A stretch of DNA of 5,584 bases from Cellulomonas sp. (GTDB lineage Bacteria; Actinomycetota; Actinomycetes; Actinomycetales; Cellulomonadaceae), in assembly GCA_031178805.1 (NCBI GenBank), contig JAPSIJ010000181.1:1-5584 (forward strand). Reading direction: 5' to 3'. The notes below the pieces were generated by a model that saw nothing but the letters and a program-made list of their open reading frames with translations, was not told the DNA's origin and searched no databases. Below are positions 5,387 to 5,584 of this stretch, piece by piece (within the stretch, counting starts at the first letter, position 1; the number at the start of each line of letters is the position of its first letter). The position numbers and the translations under genes are program-made.

Positions 5387-5584
5387 GTGGAGTCCCGCCC
5401 CTACCGGCTGCCGAACGTGTGGCACGTGCCCGCCGACGCCCGCCGCACCTGGGACGTGCTGACCGACCCGGCGATGACCTGGCCGCGGTGGTGGCCGCAC
5501 GTGACCGCCCCGGAGGTCCGGCCCGCCGCCGGCCTCGTCGGCTCCCGCGCGGTGCTCGCGCTGCGCGCGGCGCGGTGGTCCTAC
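5387..5584 (+). CDS. SRPBCC / polyketide-cyclase-like protein, N-terminal part (runs off the right edge)
   Basis: Sixty-six codons are open to the edge. The product starts (M)ESRPYRLPNVWHVPADARR and continues with TWDVLTDPAMTWPRWWPHVT (21-40) and a Gly-Ser turn leading into a second strand (AGLVGSRAVLALRAARW). A first strand with a W-x-x-P-A pattern, a helix containing a W-x-V-L-T-D-P motif and a W-P-x-W-W-P segment are typical of the helix-grip START/SRPBCC fold, also annotated polyketide cyclase/dehydrase. Such proteins bind hydrophobic ligands in a deep cavity; the specific ligand is unknown. The GTG at 5387 is chosen because of the TACGGT box 7 nt upstream. An in-frame GTG at 5378, overlapping that box, would add three residues. 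The C-terminal helix that closes the cavity is outside the window, so family membership rests on the N-terminus alone. Confidence 0.72.
   Translation, partial: MESRPYRLPNVWHVPADARRTWDVLTDPAMTWPRWWPHVTAPEVRPAAGLVGSRAVLALRAARWSY

Noticed and set aside
2928..5462. An 844-codon plus-strand open frame crossing the leuS 5' end, the MFS gene, the regulator and the divergent intergenic region
   Set aside because: It crosses three well-supported genes and promoter regions, and its product is a repetitive Arg/Gln/His/Asp/Pro mixture with no recognisable fold.

Overview
The base composition (very high G+C, with G or C at nearly every third codon position), GTG starts, TANNNT-type -10 boxes placed directly before start codons and the protein types point to a high-G+C actinobacterium. 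By general resemblance I would place it among Cellulomonas-like Micrococcales; this is a recollection-based guess, not a computed assignment.

Layout, left to right. Positions 1-197 (minus) hold the beginning of a DegV-family protein whose remainder lies beyond the left edge; its signature VAVVTDST is at the very edge, and its frame opens 2 nt after the leuS stop. Positions 200-3151 (minus) are a complete leucyl-tRNA synthetase gene, leuS. Positions 3219-4457 (minus) encode a 12-TM DHA1-type major facilitator exporter. Positions 4632-5327 (minus) encode a DtxR/MntR-family metal-dependent repressor whose metal ligands look manganese-type. A 59-bp divergent region (5328-5386) separates it from a plus-strand gene starting at 5387, the N-terminal 66 residues of an SRPBCC/polyketide-cyclase-like protein cut by the right edge.

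Genes and control. leuS, the regulator and the SRPBCC gene each have a TANNNT hexamer ending 6 or 7 nt before a GTG codon, so all three are predicted to be transcribed as leaderless mRNAs. The MFS gene is the exception: it has a Shine-Dalgarno sequence and a 174-nt upstream region with two adjacent hairpins. Hairpins without U-tracts follow the stops of the regulator, the MFS gene and leuS, which suggests mostly separate transcripts, with leuS-degV as the likely coupled pair. I see no tRNA or rRNA gene, CRISPR array, insertion sequence or phage gene. No stretch over 300 bases lacks a gene. Most of the window is housekeeping or common accessory content; I do not see a clearly new biological system. 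The most interesting points are the repeated leaderless architecture, the mixed metal-site residues of the regulator, and the hidden DegV start with an Arg/Pro-rich N-terminal extension.
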